From contig NZ_AMZO01000002.1 in the NCBI RefSeq assembly GCF_000331515.1, forward strand, positions 248,001 to 312,000: a stretch of 64,000 bases of DNA, read 5' to 3'. The notes below the pieces were generated by a model. That model saw only the letters and a program-made list of their open reading frames with translations. It was not told where the DNA came from and made no database searches. Positions within the stretch are counted from its first letter, which is position 1, and every line of letters starts with the position of its first letter. The position numbers and the translations under genes are program-made. Positions 44,674 through 55,243 of this stretch are shown here, piece by piece. The stretch comes from Photobacterium marinum (lineage in GTDB: Bacteria > Pseudomonadota > Gammaproteobacteria > Enterobacterales > Vibrionaceae).

Positions 44674-47600
44674 TTATAGAGTGTTTTCTGTCAGATTTGT
44701 TAAAAGGCCGTCAACATACTTAACTCGCTGCTTGCGATCACTCATGGGTGCCATCAGTTTCAGCTTGGTCGGGCCATCCATCCGGTAATGCTGCGGTTGT
44801 GTTTGCAGCAGGTTGACCAGAAAACCAGGGTCGATTGCTGCGTTCTGTGTAAATTCAACATAACCGCCTTTTTCGCCGGCTTCAATACGGCGAATACCAA
44901 GACCGGCTGCTTTCATTTTTAGTTTATTGACTGTCAGAAGATTGGTTGTTGCCTCCGGCAGCAGGCCGAAGCGGTCAATAAGCTCGACTTTTAGCTCATT
45001 AAGCGCATCTTCATTATTTGCGCTGGCAATGCGCTTATAAAGTGACAGGCGAGTGCTGATATCTGGAATATAAGAATCTGGCAGCAATGCCGGCATTCGC
45101 AATTCTATTTCAGTCTGCTGGCGCAGCAGATCATCCAGAGACGGTTCTTTGCCTTCTTTCAATGCTTCAACAGCCTGTTCAAGCATTTCCATAAACAGGG
45201 TAAAGCCAACTGACTGAATCTGTCCACTTTGTTCATCACCAAGCAGCTCACCTGCGCCCCGGATCTCAAGGTCGTGGGTCGCCAGAGTGAAACCTGCACC
45301 CAGATCTTCGAGCGAGGCAATAGCTTCAAGGCGCTTAACCGCATCTTTTGTCATTCGCTTAGGATGCGGTGTTAGCAGGTACGCATATGCCTGATGGTGT
45401 GAGCGGCCAACCCGGCCACGAAGTTGGTGCAGCTGGGCCAGGCCGAGGTTATCTGCACGGTTGATGATAATGGTGTTGGCTGTCGGAACATCGATACCGG
45501 TTTCAATAATGGTGGTACAAACCAGCAGGTTGTAGCGCTGGTGGTAGAAATCACCCATGATTTTTTCCAGCTCGCGCTCACGCATTTGCCCGTGGGCAAA
45601 GGTGACCCGGGCTTCCGGGACCAGTTTGGCTAAATCTTCGGCTGTTTTCTCAATGGTTTCGACATCATTGTGAAGGAAGTACACCTGACCGCCACGCATG
45701 ATTTCACGCAGAGCAGCTTCGCGTACCAGCATGTCGTCTTTTTCTCGGACGAAAGTTTTGATTGCTAGACGGCGGGCTGGCGGTGTCGCAATAATCGACA
45801 GATCGCGCATTCCGCTCATAGCCATATTCAACGTACGCGGGATAGGAGTTGCGGTCAGGGTCAGGATATCGACGTCAGCACGAATAGCTTTGATTTTCTC
45901 TTTCTGACGTACACCGAAGCGGTGCTCTTCATCGACGATGAGTAAACCAAGATCATGGTAATTGACTGAAGCATTGAGCAGCTTATGAGTACCGATAAGG
46001 ATATCGATTTTACCTTCGGCTACATCAGCAAGGATCTGCTTTTGCTCTTTGGCTGTCTTGAATCGGGAAAGTACTTCAACCCGGACTGGCGTATTGGCAA
46101 AGCGATCACGGAAGTTCTCAAAGTGCTGTTGTGCCAGCAGGGTTGTAGGAACAAGTACTGTTACCTGCTTGCTGTTATCGACGGTCACAAAGGCTGCGCG
46201 CATCGCCACTTCTGTTTTACCGAAGCCAACGTCACCACATACCAGTCGGTCCATGGCCTTAGCCTGGCACATATCAGATAGCACAGCATTGATGGCCAGG
46301 GCCTGGTCATGGGTTTCTTCGAACGGGAAGCTGGTACAGAAGTCAGCATAGGCTTCACGATCTAATTTAAATTTGTGGCCCGGTTTCATCTCGCGCTTAG
46401 CGTAGACATCCAGCAGTTCAGCCGCGACATCACGAACTTTCTCCGCCGCTTTTCTGCGTGTTTTAGCCCAGGCTTCACCACCAAGCTTATGGATTGGGGC
46501 TGTTTCTTCTGCACCGCCGGAATAGCGGCTAATCAGGTGCAGCGAGGCTACCGGTACATATAGTTTGGCGCCGTTCTGATATTCAAGGGTCACATATTCT
46601 GTTTTGATGCCGCCGGCTTCCAGCGTTTGTAGCCCTTGATAACGGCCGATACCGTGATCAATATGTACCACTGGCTGACCAATTTGCAGCTCTGCCAGGT
46701 TACGAATGATGGTGTCGGTATTGACGTTTTTTTTGTCGTCGCGACGGCGGCGCTGAACAATACGCTCACCTAACAGATCGCTTTCACAGATAAAGGCGAC
46801 AGCAGGACTTTCCAGAATGAAGCCCTGTTCTGCTGCACCGATTACCAGCGTAAATTTGGACGGATTGTTTGCAGCGTCATAAAGGTTGTCGCAGACCATC
46901 GGGCGCAGCTTGATTCGAGCCAGCAAATCCAGCATTGCTTCACGGCGGCCTTCAGAGGCAACCGAGAAAATGATCTGGCCGTTGAACTGTTCAGAAAAAC
47001 GGCGAAGTTCAGCCAGAGGTTCTTTTAGCTGATGATTGATGGCCAGCGTCGGAACCGGCTCAAGCTCAGGGTTGTAGCGACCGGCTTTTTCCGGCTCAGC
47101 ATCTCGGCGGATCCGTACCTGTGGCAGGGTTTTGAAGCCGGCAAACATCTCTTCTTTAGTCAGCCATAAATCCCGAGGTGGGAGCAGTGGGCGCAGCGGA
47201 TCGACCCGGCGTTGGTCATAACGGTATTCAGCATCGGTCAGGAAGTGATCAACTGCCGGCTCCAACTCGCCGATAGTTACCAGCAGGCTGGTATCCGGCA
47301 GATAGTCAAACAGGGTTTCTGTCTGGTCAAAAAACAGCGGCTGCCAGTACTCGATACCAGCCGGCCAGGTTCGTTTGCTGACCTGCTGGTAGATGGATTC
47401 CGGTTCACGACGAGCCTCGAATCGTTCGCGCCAGCGCATACGGAAGCTTTCTACTGCCATTTCATTTGTCGGGAATTCATGAGCCGGCAGCAGGTGGATG
47501 TTGTCAATCTCTCCGGTCGAACGCTGGGTTTCCGGTTCAAACTGGCGAATTGAATCAACTTCATCATCAAAGAAATCAATGCGGTATGGCTGGTCGCTGC

Positions 47601-48129
47601 CCATAGGGAACAGGTCAAGCAGTGAGCCTCGGCTGGCGTATTCACCATGCTCCATTACCTGATCCACGTGACGATAACCGGATGCTTCCAACTGTAGGCG
47701 CAGCTTGTCCAGTGACAGGCGATCACCGTTGGAGACAATCAGTGCATGCTGATGGATAAACTCACGTGGTGTCAGACGCTGTAACAGGGTGCTGATCGGA
47801 ACCAGAATGATGCCGTCTTTTTGTGTCGGAAGACGGTAAAGTCGAGACAGTCGCTCAGAAATAATGTCCTGGTGCGGAGAAAAACTGTCGTAAGGCAGGG
47901 TTTCCCAATCCGGGAATACATTAACTTCGACATCAGTAAACTGGGTGATTTCCGGCTGCAGGCGAAGTGCTGTCTGGGTGTCGGGAACAACAGCCAGCAC
48001 TGGGCCCTGATGGGATTGTGAAAGCTCCGCGACAGATAAGGCCAGGGCTGCACCTGACACATTACCGATAAAGCGGTTTTCTCCCTGTTTATTCGGTAAT
48101 GGCAGAGAAAGTAGAAGATTTGATTTCAT
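44674..48129 (-). CDS. mfd: Mfd, transcription-repair coupling factor
   Basis: Mfd removes RNA polymerase stalled at DNA damage and recruits UvrA. The 1151-residue protein has the UvrB-homology module (1-340), the RNA-polymerase interaction domain (about 475-545, IDHGIGRYQGLQTLE), and the SF2 translocase with Walker A GDVGFGKTEVAMRAAF, DEEHRFG box and TLTATPIPRTL. The TRCF domain is at the C terminus. Length matches E. coli Mfd (1148). It starts six bases after the stop of the upstream PilZ gene, so the two are an operon. Confidence 0.96.
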   Translation of the reverse strand: MKSNLLLSLPLPNKQGENRFIGNVSGAALALSVAELSQSHQGPVLAVVPDTQTALRLQPEITQFTDVEVNVFPDWETLPYDSFSPHQDIISERLSRLYRLPTQKDGIILVPISTLLQRLTPREFIHQHALIVSNGDRLSLDKLRLQLEASGYRHVDQVMEHGEYASRGSLLDLFPMGSDQPYRIDFFDDEVDSIRQFEPETQRSTGEIDNIHLLPAHEFPTNEMAVESFRMRWRERFEARREPESIYQQVSKRTWPAGIEYWQPLFFDQTETLFDYLPDTSLLVTIGELEPAVDHFLTDAEYRYDQRRVDPLRPLLPPRDLWLTKEEMFAGFKTLPQVRIRRDAEPEKAGRYNPELEPVPTLAINHQLKEPLAELRRFSEQFNGQIIFSVASEGRREAMLDLLARIKLRPMVCDNLYDAANNPSKFTLVIGAAEQGFILESPAVAFICESDLLGERIVQRRRRDDKKNVNTDTIIRNLAELQIGQPVVHIDHGIGRYQGLQTLEAGGIKTEYVTLEYQNGAKLYVPVASLHLISRYSGGAEETAPIHKLGGEAWAKTRRKAAEKVRDVAAELLDVYAKREMKPGHKFKLDREAYADFCTSFPFEETHDQALAINAVLSDMCQAKAMDRLVCGDVGFGKTEVAMRAAFVTVDNSKQVTVLVPTTLLAQQHFENFRDRFANTPVRVEVLSRFKTAKEQKQILADVAEGKIDILIGTHKLLNASVNYHDLGLLIVDEEHRFGVRQKEKIKAIRADVDILTLTATPIPRTLNMAMSGMRDLSIIATPPARRLAIKTFVREKDDMLVREAALREIMRGGQVYFLHNDVETIEKTAEDLAKLVPEARVTFAHGQMRERELEKIMGDFYHQRYNLLVCTTIIETGIDVPTANTIIINRADNLGLAQLHQLRGRVGRSHHQAYAYLLTPHPKRMTKDAVKRLEAIASLEDLGAGFTLATHDLEIRGAGELLGDEQSGQIQSVGFTLFMEMLEQAVEALKEGKEPSLDDLLRQQTEIELRMPALLPDSYIPDISTRLSLYKRIASANNEDALNELKVELIDRFGLLPEATTNLLTVNKLKMKAAGLGIRRIEAGEKGGYVEFTQNAAIDPGFLVNLLQTQPQHYRMDGPTKLKLMAPMSDRKQRVKYVDGLLTNLTENTL

Positions 48130-48135
48130 GAGAAT

Positions 48136-48708
48136 TTATTGAGTATCAGTTCGCTGCTGGGCGCGTTGGCGCAGTAATTTCTGTTGTACATACAGGGCTG
48201 CACGAATCAGCAGATCCCTGTCATCTTCCAGCAGGCGTTTGTATGAGAGTGCCACTTCATAGTATTTGCCCCGAACCTGGCAACCCGTTACGGCTGCATA
48301 ACAGTAAACGGCTGCTGACGGCTTATCCAAAAATAGCTTAACCCGGACAATACTGCCGACCGGAAAAGCAGCTTTAGATAAAAAGCTCAGGCGGCTGGCA
48401 CCAAATGTACGGGTAATGTAACGTTTCGTCGGATCATTCTGTTGCGATAACACATACGACAGCAATAAGTTAATCTTATTGTTCTGAGCCGTCAGGTAGT
48501 TGAGTAGTGGTTTGCTTTCTTCTTTAGTCAGCTTGCTAAGCGACTGATCAACGTTGTCATCCAGGCTGGAGCACTCGCGGGCGACACGGAACAGAGGCGG
48601 AATCTCCTGGTTAAACGCCAGGTCATCAGGTAGCTGTTCATTTTTGCCGAGCAGTTCCACATTGATGGTTAGCCCATACTGGACTGAAAAATACTCATCC
48701 TGTTCCAT
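48136..48708 (-). CDS. PilZ-domain protein (PlzB-like)
   Basis: This 190-residue protein has a PilZ-type C-terminal barrel from about residue 95. It keeps an RxxxR (RYITR), but the canonical (D/N)xSxxG is replaced (LDKPSAAVY). The N-terminal half has helical segments (LSKLTKEESKPLLNYLTAQ). In V. cholerae the mfd neighbour at this position is PlzB, and order and length match. Cyclic di-GMP binding is doubtful given the lost motif. It may act in motility or biofilm by protein contact. It forms an operon with mfd and csiV. Confidence 0.7.
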   Translation of the reverse strand: MEQDEYFSVQYGLTINVELLGKNEQLPDDLAFNQEIPPLFRVARECSSLDDNVDQSLSKLTKEESKPLLNYLTAQNNKINLLLSYVLSQQNDPTKRYITRTFGASRLSFLSKAAFPVGSIVRVKLFLDKPSAAVYCYAAVTGCQVRGKYYEVALSYKRLLEDDRDLLIRAALYVQQKLLRQRAQQRTDTQ

Positions 48709-48897
48709 GTCATACTCTTCATAAATTAACTATTCTTCGATTATCACTTACCCATCGCCTTCGAGCAAGCGCAGCACGGAAACTGTGCTTATTTTACCCT
48801 CTGTTTTTACATTAGTTTTACGCCATCGGATGGTAATTAAGAGCGGCAACGGGTATTCTTGCGAGCAGTTTTGAATAGGATGGTTTCGACCTCGTTT

Positions 48898-50106
48898 ATG
48901 TTTCATCCAGTCTCATTTTTTATCGGCCTGCGCTATTTACGGGGCCGCTCAGGGGATCGCTTCAGTCGGTTTGTCTCTTATATGTCTACGGCGGGTATCA
49001 CTATCGGTGTACTGTCGTTAGTGACTGTGCTTTCGGTAATGAACGGCTTTGAACAGCAGCTAAAGGAGCGGATTCTCGGCGTATTGCCACAGGCCGTAGT
49101 GTCACAGCCGGACGGGCGGGTGGCATTTGAATCTGAGCCGCCCGCTTCTCTTACTCAATTACCATATGTGCTGGCGGTAACACCATTAACACGCAGTGAA
49201 ACGGTATTACAGAGTGCCTCATCATTATCAGCGGGTATGTTGTTAGGTGTTGATCCTGACGGTTTTGAGCCAGTTGGTTATCACATTACCCGTGGTGAAC
49301 TGGCTAACCTGACTCCAGGTAGCTATCGCGTAATTTTGGGGCAGTCGTTAGCTGCTCAGTTAGGCGTTAACGTTGGCGACAAAATCCGACTGATGGTGAC
49401 CAGTGCCAGTCAGTATACTCCGTTGGGACGGATGCCGAGCCAGCGTAATTTTGTGGTTGAAGGCATGTTCAATACCGGCTCGGATGTCGATAAGCAATTG
49501 ATCCTCACTAATATTACCGATGCAGGCAGACTGTTACGTTACAAGTCGGGCGAGATTTCCGGTTGGCGCTTGTTTGTCGATGATCCTTTTGTGGTCACTG
49601 AGCTGGCAAATCAGCCGCTTGATGGTGGTTGGGTATGGTCTGACTGGCGAGAGCAACGCGGTGAACTGTTCCAGGCTGTGAAAATGGAAAAGAACATGAT
49701 GGGGCTGATGCTGGGGCTAATCATCGGTGTAGCTGCTTTTAATATCATTTCCGCCCTGATTATGGTGGTAATGGAGAAGCAGGCCGAAGTTGCCATCCTA
49801 AAAACTCAGGGAATGACCCGAGGGCAGGTGCTGATGGTCTTTATGGTCCAGGGGGCCAGTAGTGGCGTCATTGGTGCATTAGCCGGCGGCCTGCTGGGTA
49901 CACTTGTCGCCTTTAACCTTAATTCCATTCTGTCAGTGCTGGGAGTGCAACTGCTGATGATTGGTGGTTCACTGCCTGTTGTTGTTGAACCTCTGCAAGT
50001 TTTCTTTGTGATTGCCGGTGCAATTTTATTGAGTTTGCTGGCAACTGTTTTTCCTTCTTATCGCGCGGCATCTGTTCGTCCTGCTGAGGCACTTCGTTAT
50101 GAATAA
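48898..50106 (+). CDS. lolC: LolC, lipoprotein-releasing ABC permease
   Basis: LolC is one of two membrane subunits that extract lipoproteins from the inner membrane to LolA. The 402-residue protein has four membrane helices: one after residue 20, the rest after about 255 ([30 protein letters not shown] is the coupling-helix region). A large periplasmic domain lies between. I start at the ATG at 48898 because [17 protein letters not shown] aligns with LolC; the frame is open from 48859 and an ATG at 48880 is less likely. The stop overlaps lolD by eight bases. Confidence 0.94.
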   Translation: MFHPVSFFIGLRYLRGRSGDRFSRFVSYMSTAGITIGVLSLVTVLSVMNGFEQQLKERILGVLPQAVVSQPDGRVAFESEPPASLTQLPYVLAVTPLTRSETVLQSASSLSAGMLLGVDPDGFEPVGYHITRGELANLTPGSYRVILGQSLAAQLGVNVGDKIRLMVTSASQYTPLGRMPSQRNFVVEGMFNTGSDVDKQLILTNITDAGRLLRYKSGEISGWRLFVDDPFVVTELANQPLDGGWVWSDWREQRGELFQAVKMEKNMMGLMLGLIIGVAAFNIISALIMVVMEKQAEVAILKTQGMTRGQVLMVFMVQGASSGVIGALAGGLLGTLVAFNLNSILSVLGVQLLMIGGSLPVVVEPLQVFFVIAGAILLSLLATVFPSYRAASVRPAEALRYE

Positions 50107-50788
50107 TTCGTTATTAGTTTGTCATGGTCTTCGTAAGGTATATCGCGAAGCTCAGCTTGAAACAGAGGTGTTGAAAGAGGTTGGTTTCAGTATTAATGAC
50201 GGTGAGCTGGTTGGCATTGTCGGGGCTTCCGGTTCCGGTAAGAGTACTTTGCTGCATTTGCTTGGCGCACTGGATACACCGACTGATGGTGAAGTGTTCT
50301 TTAAAGGGCAGAAGCTGAATGCGATGAGTGCTAACAAGCAGGCCAAAATCCGTAATAAGGATATTGGCTTTGTATATCAGTTCCATCACCTGTTGGCTGA
50401 TTTCAGTGCAGTGGAAAATGTGGCTATGCCGTTGCTGATCGGTGGTGTGGCTACGGATAAAGCTCGCTCACAAGCGCAGAGTATGCTTGAGCAGGTGGGC
50501 CTGAGCCATCGTTTCGAACATCGTCCGTCAGAGCTGAGTGGCGGTGAACGACAACGTGTTGCTATTGCCCGAGCACTGGTAAACAAACCAGCGCTGGTGT
50601 TGGCGGATGAGCCGACAGGTAACCTAGACCATAAAACAGCACATGAGATCTATGATTTGATGCGCAAGCTTAATCGTGAGTCCGGAACTGCATTTTTGGT
50701 GGTGACTCATGACAATGAACTGGCGGGTAAGCTGGATCGTTGTATGCACATGCAGGATGGTGTACTTGAGCAGGTGGAGGTAGCCTGA
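50099..50788 (+). CDS. lolD: LolD, lipoprotein-releasing ABC ATPase
   Basis: LolD powers lipoprotein release. The 229-residue ATPase has Walker [10 protein letters not shown] (about 42-50), Q-loop [11 protein letters not shown], the LolD motif region, signature [15 protein letters not shown] and Walker [13 protein letters not shown]. It overlaps lolC by eight bases and lolE by one (TGATG), so the three proteins are made in step. Confidence 0.96.
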   Translation: MNNSLLVCHGLRKVYREAQLETEVLKEVGFSINDGELVGIVGASGSGKSTLLHLLGALDTPTDGEVFFKGQKLNAMSANKQAKIRNKDIGFVYQFHHLLADFSAVENVAMPLLIGGVATDKARSQAQSMLEQVGLSHRFEHRPSELSGGERQRVAIARALVNKPALVLADEPTGNLDHKTAHEIYDLMRKLNRESGTAFLVVTHDNELAGKLDRCMHMQDGVLEQVEVA

Positions 50789-52032
50789 TGTTCCGACCTC
50801 TGTCTCTGTTTATCGGCAGTCGTTTCAGCCGGGCCAGACAGCGCAACCGGATGGTGTCGTTTATCTCGATTTCATCGACGCTGGGGATTGCCGTCGGAGT
50901 GGCGGTGATCATTATCGGTTTATCGGCTATGAACGGTTTTGAGCGTGAGTTGCAGAATCGGGTATTGTCGGTGATCCCGCATGGTGAACTTGAAGCGGTA
51001 AAACCGCCGTTTACTGATTGGGAGCCGGTGCTGGAAACTGTACAGTTACACCCTAGAGTGAAAGCTGCGGCTCCTTATGTTCGATTTACGGCTCTGTTGG
51101 AAAAGGGAAGCAGCCTGAAAGCCGTTGAGGTGCGAGGAGTAAATCCTGAACAGGAGCGAAAAGTCAGTGCCTTGCCTGATTATATTCAGGGTGATGCCTG
51201 GCAGCAGTTTTCTGCAGGAAGTAAACAGATTATTTTGGGTAAAGGTGTGGCCGACAAGCTGGGTATTACTGAAGGTGATTGGATTACGGCAATGATCCCT
51301 AATCCGGATCCGAGCCTGAAACTAAAGGCTCCGCACCGTATTCGACTGCAGGTCGCCGGTTTGCTGGCTTTGGGTGGCCAGATTGACCATAACTTTGCTC
51401 TTATTCCGATGGCTGATGCGCAGCAGTATCTGTCGATAGGGCAAGGTATCTCCGGGATTTCAATTAATGTTGATAATGTCCTTGAAGCGCCGGCGATCGT
51501 AAGAGAAGTCGGTTTTACCCTTCCTGTCTATGTTTATCTGAAAAGTTGGACTCAGAAATACGGTTACCTTTACCGTGATATCCAGATGGTACGAACCATT
51601 ATGTACCTGGTGATGGTGCTGGTGATTGGTGTGGCGTGTTTTAACATCGTCTCGACGCTGATGATGGCGGTGAAAGACCGTGCTGCTGATATCGCCATTT
51701 TACGTACGATGGGAGCCGGTGATGGGTTAGTGAAAGCGATCTTCATCTGGCACGGCATTTTGTCCGGGGTTGTCGGCAGCGTTCTGGGTTCAGTGTTAGG
51801 CTCGTTAGTGGCGATAAACCTGACGGGGTTGATTAAAGGGCTGGAAAACCTTATCGGTCACCAGTTCCTTTCTGGCGATATTTACTTCGTGGACTTTTTG
51901 CCGACAGAGCTGGCTGTTCATGACGTTGCAATCGTGACGGCAACAGCGGTTGTGTTGAGCCTGTTGGCAACCTGGTATCCGGCAAGACGGGCAAGTGCTC
52001 TGCAACCTGCTCAAGTCCTCAGTGCTAAATAA
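50788..52032 (+). CDS. lolE: LolE, lipoprotein-releasing ABC permease
   Basis: LolE, 414 residues, is the second permease subunit and contacts the incoming lipoprotein. The topology mirrors LolC: N-terminal helix ([27 protein letters not shown]), periplasmic domain, then three helices ([26 protein letters not shown], coupling helix [12 protein letters not shown]). It starts with the A of the lolD TGA. The pairing is clear from the SLFIGSRF start and from operon order lolC-lolD-lolE. Confidence 0.95.
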   Translation: MFRPLSLFIGSRFSRARQRNRMVSFISISSTLGIAVGVAVIIIGLSAMNGFERELQNRVLSVIPHGELEAVKPPFTDWEPVLETVQLHPRVKAAAPYVRFTALLEKGSSLKAVEVRGVNPEQERKVSALPDYIQGDAWQQFSAGSKQIILGKGVADKLGITEGDWITAMIPNPDPSLKLKAPHRIRLQVAGLLALGGQIDHNFALIPMADAQQYLSIGQGISGISINVDNVLEAPAIVREVGFTLPVYVYLKSWTQKYGYLYRDIQMVRTIMYLVMVLVIGVACFNIVSTLMMAVKDRAADIAILRTMGAGDGLVKAIFIWHGILSGVVGSVLGSVLGSLVAINLTGLIKGLENLIGHQFLSGDIYFVDFLPTELAVHDVAIVTATAVVLSLLATWYPARRASALQPAQVLSAK

Positions 52033-52232
52033 TCAATCTGGGATAACCAGTGAAGGTTATGTGGAAGTAGTGGTTGCATGAAGCTGCTGTTCAGTGTCGG
52101 CTCTGTTAGGGATGTGATGTGGTTTCCAGTAAAGTGGAGTTTTGGTTCTACATCCCATCTTTAGCTTGTTAGCTGACTTCCACTCTTTGATTCAGAGTTA
52201 TTCTGACGATTGATATGCTGGTTGAAAGGCAA

Positions 52233-52263
52233 TAAAAAAACCTCGCATAAGCGAGGTTTTTTT
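52233..52263. terminator. Bidirectional terminator between lolE and DUF2062 gene
   Basis: CCTCGC-ATAA-GCGAGG is flanked by seven A and seven T, suited to both converging transcripts. Confidence 0.92.
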
Positions 52264-52271
52264 GATCCTGT

Positions 52272-52781
52272 TTAGCGGAATTTTCTTTTGTTCCAGCTTC
52301 TTACTACTGAGTATCGCCAGAGCCCGCGAATACCGAAGTAACCAACCAGGCCACAAGTTACCGCACATACTGCACAGCCAAGAAGGAAAGGAGGACCGAT
52401 TTGGCTCATCTGATGCAGCAAAAACTCCCAGGAAAGTTCAAAGTGAAAAGGTTGGTGGGGAGTATGCATCAGCCAGGCCCCGATTTTATAGGCGCCGTAA
52501 AACAGTACCGGCATGGTTACCGGGTTACTCACCCATACCAGACAAACCGACAAAGGCAGGTTAACGCTGAACAAAATAGCAAGGCCTGCTGCCATAATCA
52601 TCTGGCTGGGCAATGGAACAAATGCCATAAAAAGGCCCACTGCGAACGCGCCCGAAGCCGAACGGCGGTTAAGGCACCACAGGTTGGGGTTATAAAGCAC
52701 GTTGCCGAAAATCTTCAGCGCTTTCTGGCGCTTGATGACTTCATGACTGGGCAGGAAGCGTTTAATTACATGTCTTGGCAT
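52272..52781 (-). CDS. DUF2062 membrane protein
   Basis: This 169-residue inner-membrane protein has the DUF2062 domain. SASGAFAVGLFMAFVPLPSQMIMAAG and VWVSNPVTMPVLFYGAYKIGAWL are the family's membrane segments, with a further one near 130-155. Function is unknown. The ATG at 52781 begins MPRHVIKRFLPSHEVIK, typical of the family; the frame is open to 52841. It is divergent from comEC, with the two starts only 23 bases apart. Confidence 0.85.
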   Translation of the reverse strand: MPRHVIKRFLPSHEVIKRQKALKIFGNVLYNPNLWCLNRRSASGAFAVGLFMAFVPLPSQMIMAAGLAILFSVNLPLSVCLVWVSNPVTMPVLFYGAYKIGAWLMHTPHQPFHFELSWEFLLHQMSQIGPPFLLGCAVCAVTCGLVGYFGIRGLWRYSVVRSWNKRKFR

Positions 52782-52804
52782 TGTTGTTTCTTTTATGTAA
52801 TGGC

Positions 52805-55132
52805 ATGGCGACAATGAACAGAGCCGCAGCCAGTATTGCATTAGGGATCTTATCGCTTCATTTCTGGCAGTTTATTCCAGATTATATTTGGTTCATTACA
52901 GCCTTAATGATAGGTGGTGTAGTTTCGTATTTTTTCCGTTTCAACGTCTTGATCTGGGTCGTCTTAGGAACCCTTGTGGCGAAGATTGGAGCAAGCTGTT
53001 ACACCCATGCTGTTCAGGCTATACCAAATGAGCGCGGAAATATTACCATAGTTGGTAAAGTTAGCAGCCTATTAAATGCTGACATTCCAACGACTTCTTT
53101 TAATTTTAATGTGTTGTCAATTGAACACAGTTCTTCTTCGAGCAGCCTTCCTATTAAAGTACGCCTTGAATGGTCCGATGCTACTGTCATGAAACAGGGT
53201 GAAACATGGCAATTAAGTGTAAGGTTGAGACGTCCGTATGGCAGGGTTAATCAGGCGGGATTTGATGCTGAGCAGTACTATGTCGGTAACGGAATTCATG
53301 GCAAAGGCGTTGTGATATCCGGATTCAGGCTGAATGATAGATCACAGCCGTCTTTCCGGCAGAAGATATTTGATCAGGCGGTTCAGTTAACTGGTGGATT
53401 GCAGTATCAGTCTTATCTATTAGCTTTAGGATTTGGTTATCGCGACGGGTTAGGTAACCAAGACTGGCTTCGACTTCGTGACAGCGGGCTTGCCCACCTA
53501 ATGGCGATATCCGGACTGCATATAGGACTTGCCTTATTGTGCGGCTGGTGGCTGGGATGCGTATTCCGTGGAACGATGCCGGAATGGCGAATCATAAATT
53601 GGTTACCGTTATGGATCGGTTTGTTGTTCACTTTGGGGTATGTCTGGTTGGCGGGATTCAGTTTACCGACCCTGCGAGCGCTGTTGATGAGCGCAATAGT
53701 GATGGGGCTATTACGAATAAAGGTGCTATGGCCCGGCTGGCAAATTTGGTTGTTAGCACTGGTAATTTGTCTATGTATTGATCCGTTGGCTTCTTATTCG
53801 GCCGGTTTTTGGTTGTCATTTTCAGCTGTCTTCATTCTTTATTTCGCCAGTGCTAGCGGTATGCGTGTTAATCACCTATATAGCCTCTCTTTTAGTCAGA
53901 TGTGGCTGGCCAGACTGCTTTTGCTGATGCAAGTGCAGTTAGTGCTGTTACTGCTGATGTTGCCTTTGCAGTGGCAATGGTTCGGTGGGATCTCGTTATT
54001 GGCCCCGTTGATTAATTTCTTTGCTGTTCCTTTGGTTAGTATTTTGACTGTTCCCTTCGTTCTAGCGGCAATAGTCGGATCAGGGCTGTCATCTGTTTCT
54101 GTTTTCTTCTGGACTTTGGCGGATTATTCCCTCACACCAGTCATGTCATTAGCTGAACAGGCCTCGGGAGCGTGGTGGAGTATTTCGTCAACGTTGGGAA
54201 CTTTTCTTTTAGGCGCAACCGGATGTTTGGTCTTGCTGTGGTTTTTGCCATTGCGCCGTTTCTGTGCTTTGCACTTTGTTTTGATACTCACAGTGGTGTG
54301 CTGGCAAGGATGGCCGGGTTCGGGGCATAAGAAGCCTGTCGGTGAAGAGGGCTGGCAGCTGGAAATGCTAGATGTTGGTCATGGTCTTGCCGTAATAATT
54401 CGGCGTAACGGGACTGCCGTACTTTACGATACAGGTAACCGCTGGCAACAGGGCAGCATTGCCACAGCGGTAATTGAACCGGTTTTGTTAAGCTATGGTA
54501 TTACTCGGCTTGATGGTTTGATTCTCAGTCATGCCGATAGCGATCATGCCGGAGGTACTCAGGATATCATTGAAAGAATGCGCCCGGAATGGAAGCGAAG
54601 CAGTGACCGTCGTGACGGTTTTTTGCCCTGTATCAGAGGTGAGCGCTGGCAATGGCAGCAACTTGATTTTCGTGTGTTATGGCCGCCGAGACTGGTTTCG
54701 CGAGCAGCTAATCCGCATTCTTGTGTTATCGAAGTCAGTGACAGGCTTATCAATCCGGCAGCTCCAACGCTCGCATTGCTTACCGGCGATATTGATGCCA
54801 TTTCTGAACTACTGCTGGCTCAGTTGGAGCCTGAACTCAATCCCGATATTTTATTTGTTCCTCACCATGGCAGCCGAACATCGTCTACAGCGACCTGGCT
54901 TAAAGGGATGTCTCCTCGCTATGCCTTAGTGTCTGTTGCGCGCTATAACCCTTGGCATTTGCCGTCACCGGATATTCGTCAGCGCTACCTTGATAAGCAG
55001 GCGATATGGCTGGCAACGTCAGAAACTGGGCAGGTTAGGATTGATGTTAAACCGGGAAAGCTGGAGGTGTTACGGTATCGTCAGGATATAAAAAACAGTT
55101 GGTACAGAGAGCTGTTCAGTCAGAAAAATTGA
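52805..55132 (+). CDS. comEC: ComEC/Rec2 DNA uptake channel
   Basis: ComEC carries one DNA strand across the inner membrane during natural transformation. The roughly 775-residue protein has an N-terminal membrane/OB region (about 1-190), the Competence domain of many helices with LRDSGLAHLMAISGLHIGLALL and FSLPTLRALLM (about 220-480), and a metallo-beta-lactamase domain (LDVGHGLAVII, LSHADSDHAGG, FVPHHGSRTSST) that may process DNA. Start choice is uncertain: ATG at 52805 or 52814; neither has a strong RBS. A role in competence fits vibrios, which take up DNA on chitin. msbA follows 111 bases later. Confidence 0.9.
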   Translation: MATMNRAAASIALGILSLHFWQFIPDYIWFITALMIGGVVSYFFRFNVLIWVVLGTLVAKIGASCYTHAVQAIPNERGNITIVGKVSSLLNADIPTTSFNFNVLSIEHSSSSSSLPIKVRLEWSDATVMKQGETWQLSVRLRRPYGRVNQAGFDAEQYYVGNGIHGKGVVISGFRLNDRSQPSFRQKIFDQAVQLTGGLQYQSYLLALGFGYRDGLGNQDWLRLRDSGLAHLMAISGLHIGLALLCGWWLGCVFRGTMPEWRIINWLPLWIGLLFTLGYVWLAGFSLPTLRALLMSAIVMGLLRIKVLWPGWQIWLLALVICLCIDPLASYSAGFWLSFSAVFILYFASASGMRVNHLYSLSFSQMWLARLLLLMQVQLVLLLLMLPLQWQWFGGISLLAPLINFFAVPLVSILTVPFVLAAIVGSGLSSVSVFFWTLADYSLTPVMSLAEQASGAWWSISSTLGTFLLGATGCLVLLWFLPLRRFCALHFVLILTVVCWQGWPGSGHKKPVGEEGWQLEMLDVGHGLAVIIRRNGTAVLYDTGNRWQQGSIATAVIEPVLLSYGITRLDGLILSHADSDHAGGTQDIIERMRPEWKRSSDRRDGFLPCIRGERWQWQQLDFRVLWPPRLVSRAANPHSCVIEVSDRLINPAAPTLALLTGDIDAISELLLAQLEPELNPDILFVPHHGSRTSSTATWLKGMSPRYALVSVARYNPWHLPSPDIRQRYLDKQAIWLATSETGQVRIDVKPGKLEVLRYRQDIKNSWYRELFSQKN

Positions 55133-55243
55133 GAAATTGCTTAATTATTAGGCTGCTCGAAAAATCGATGCCGTAACTTATTTGGTGCATCGGCACTATG
55201 CGAGTAGAATGTGCAAAATTGTCTTTCAGAAAAACTGGTTTCC

